From contig JANSLP010000197.1 of the NCBI GenBank assembly GCA_029298735.1, positions 1 through 59,500 of the forward strand: a DNA stretch of 59,500 bases. The letters run 5' to 3'. Source of the stretch: Ophiostoma sp. CBS 140.51 (taxonomy: Eukaryota > Ascomycota > Sordariomycetes > Ophiostomatales > Ophiostomataceae). The notes beneath the pieces were generated by a model. That model was not told the DNA's origin. It did no database searches and saw nothing but the letters and a program-made list of their open reading frames with translations. A program made the position numbers and the translations under genes. Numbering within the stretch: the stretch's first letter is position 1; the number at the start of each line of letters is the position of its first letter. Below, piece after piece: positions 57,901 to 59,500 of this stretch.

Positions 57901-59454
57901 GTCTTCGACTGCCCTACGCTTCGGGTTGCGACACTGAGCAAACCAGGGAAAACTCACGACGGAAAGCGCTTGGGGGAGGGGGAACAATAGACAGTCGTGA
58001 ACCCGGAAAAGCGGGTAGGCACGGAGGAGAGACGTGAAGGAACAAGGCAGTGTGGTCAGGGGACGTAGCGGCCGTGAACAGACCTACAACTACGCATGCA
58101 CAGTGAACGGTTAACGCTCGAATGCGGCAATCGACCGAGGACTCGACCTCTCGACTTTGTCCTGTCATAAATAGAGTCCAAGGGCCAGGCCAAGCCAAGA
58201 CAGCTCCCGGACACAGCGAGACAGCTTTTTCAGTCCAGCGGATGATATATCAAAAATATCTCACATAAAAAACATGTTTGTGCGCAAAGAGGCAAAAGCA
58301 GAAAAGCAGAAAGAAACGGAAGAATAAAGAGGCGGCGAAAAGACGGCGAAGAGTGCGTGTGGGAAAGCAAAAAGGGTGCGTGCGCCCGTCCGTGCGGGCA
58401 GGCGTGACGGTGTCAGTGTGTCTGGGCAAGAGAGCGGAACTCTTTGACAGGCCATTATAGAGAGAAGATGACAAAAGGCAAAACTGACTGAAAGTACAGC
58501 GCTTCAAGAGACACACGATGGAGGCAAAAGAGCGAAAGCGACTCAAAATGAAGGCACGCGGTGGACAGAAGGAGCTACCGGATACAGACTCGCCGCAACT
58601 GAACATCGTTGGGCAGAAACGACCAGAAAAGACTGCACGATCTTTCCGGAGCCGGGACGGCAAAAGCGCCAAAAGGTGCGCGTGGCCCTGGCCGTAGAAG
58701 GAAGGAACGAAGAGAGCTTCAGATCGTCGTGTCGTGTCACGCTTCCCTGCGAGACATACGTCTTCTTTTGGCCTCTCAACCTCTCAACCTCTCAACAACT
58801 CTTGTCCAGACTGAAACTAGCGACTGACCCTACATTCGATTGTCTGCATCGTCATCTACTTTCCCTTTCTTTTTCTTCTCGAATGCCCTCGTCTGACAGG
58901 CTCATCCCCAAGGATTAAGCGCTGCCGTTCGATGCAAGGTGAGCGCCAAAAGAAAGGAGCGGCGTCTATCGTCAAAGGAGGTCATCGTAGACATCATAGG
59001 CGACATAAACGAGCGGTTCTCGAGCGATCAGAAAAAAGAAAACAAACAGACGACAGGTCGAACGTCGCGAGAGGTTGGTGGTGTCGATGACGGGCGCTTC
59101 CAGAATGGCTGTGGTGCGGAAAGGCCCAGTGGTTCCTTCCTTTTTCCCACTGCCACCCAACCCTGCTCGTCGACACAATACCTGGGCGTCTAAATTTCGC
59201 TCCAAAAAGGAAAGCGCAAAAAAAAAATCAACAAACATGGGCAAGATGGCCCCTGCTCACCTGCAACCACTTTGCCAACACGCGCCGTGGACAAGGGGGG
59301 GGGAGACTGTGAAATAGACGCAGCTCGGTTCTGCAACACGCAGGAGAAGATAAACAAGAGGTTAGTCGTGATGATATTTGGCGTCTATTTTATTTTCGTA
59401 AAACATAGCTTGGCTAATAAGTGGGCTGGCGGTAGCAGCGGTAAGGCGGCGGTG

Positions 59455-59479
59455 ACGATGCCTATCCTCAAGGCATCGT
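59455..59479. repeat. Perfect 9-bp inverted repeat with 7-nt loop
   Basis: ACGATGCCT and AGGCATCGT flank ATCCTCA. A compact hairpin 21 bases from the window end; its context lies outside the window. Confidence 0.8.
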
Positions 59480-59500
59480 GTGTGCAGATAGTGCGAGATA

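Larger units (their letters stand above)
53471..59500. other. 6-kb gene-poor region upstream of samB to the right edge
   Basis: No ORF in either strand shows a recognisable family, sustained codon bias or plausible splicing. 54540-54740 is purine-rich on plus (CT-rich in the samB sense strand), likely promoter or leader. Other contents: a 7-bp tandem repeat (54797-54817), a hairpin (54943-54987), CT-rich segments around 56370-56500 and 56890-57000, and a perfect 9-bp inverted repeat at the right end (59455-59479). A neighbouring gene's leader or a long non-coding RNA could lie here. Confidence 0.45.

Overview
The window looks like nuclear DNA of a filamentous ascomycete, most likely a Sordariomycete. 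The reasons are short (about 50-150 bp) GT..AG introns, GC-rich codons, long CT-rich leaders, a samB-type MYND protein, a TRI12-type transporter, and a transposon mutated in the way repeat-induced point mutation (RIP) works. A narrower guess (an ophiostomatoid or Sporothrix-like lineage) is only an impression.

Left edge (1-3.2 kb): the last bases of a GH63-like glucosidase gene end abruptly at a non-LTR retrotransposon (LINE). The LINE keeps one reading frame from about 103 to 2970. Almost every CpA/TpG in its 5' two thirds has become TpA, which created stops and destroyed catalytic residues. 4-8 kb: VPS68 (endosomal sorting) and the KNR4/SMI1 cell-wall regulator, both on the minus strand. 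KNR4 has an 8-nt first coding exon and about 4 kb of CT-rich, gene-poor upstream DNA. 12-19 kb: exocyst SEC8 and a C2H2 zinc-finger protein, both minus. 20-31 kb: an ER-anchored UBC6/UBE2J E2 (plus), converging on a very large TFIIIC subunit (TFC3, minus; about 2640 aa with AT-hooks and a zinc-finger-like insert), then a conserved basic coiled-coil protein (minus). 33.9-36.6 kb: AIM6-like phosphodiesterase-fold membrane protein and cyanase (both plus).

38.9 kb: a 23-codon ORF ending in the CaaX box CTVM sits between long leader and trailer regions. It is the best candidate in the window for an overlooked gene, an a-factor-like farnesylated mating-pheromone precursor. 40-44 kb: a small ABM-like protein and a 14-TM TRI12-family MFS transporter (both minus). 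48.3-53.5 kb: nucleolar EBP2 (plus) converging on samB/MUB1 (minus). The last 6 kb hold no gene I can support.

Apart from the transposon these are mostly single-copy housekeeping genes (secretion, wall, ubiquitin, Pol III, ribosome synthesis). I see no operon-like or cluster logic. No intact tRNA, rRNA or CRISPR was found. Intron boundaries were placed by eye from splice signals, frame and remembered family sequences; no search was run.
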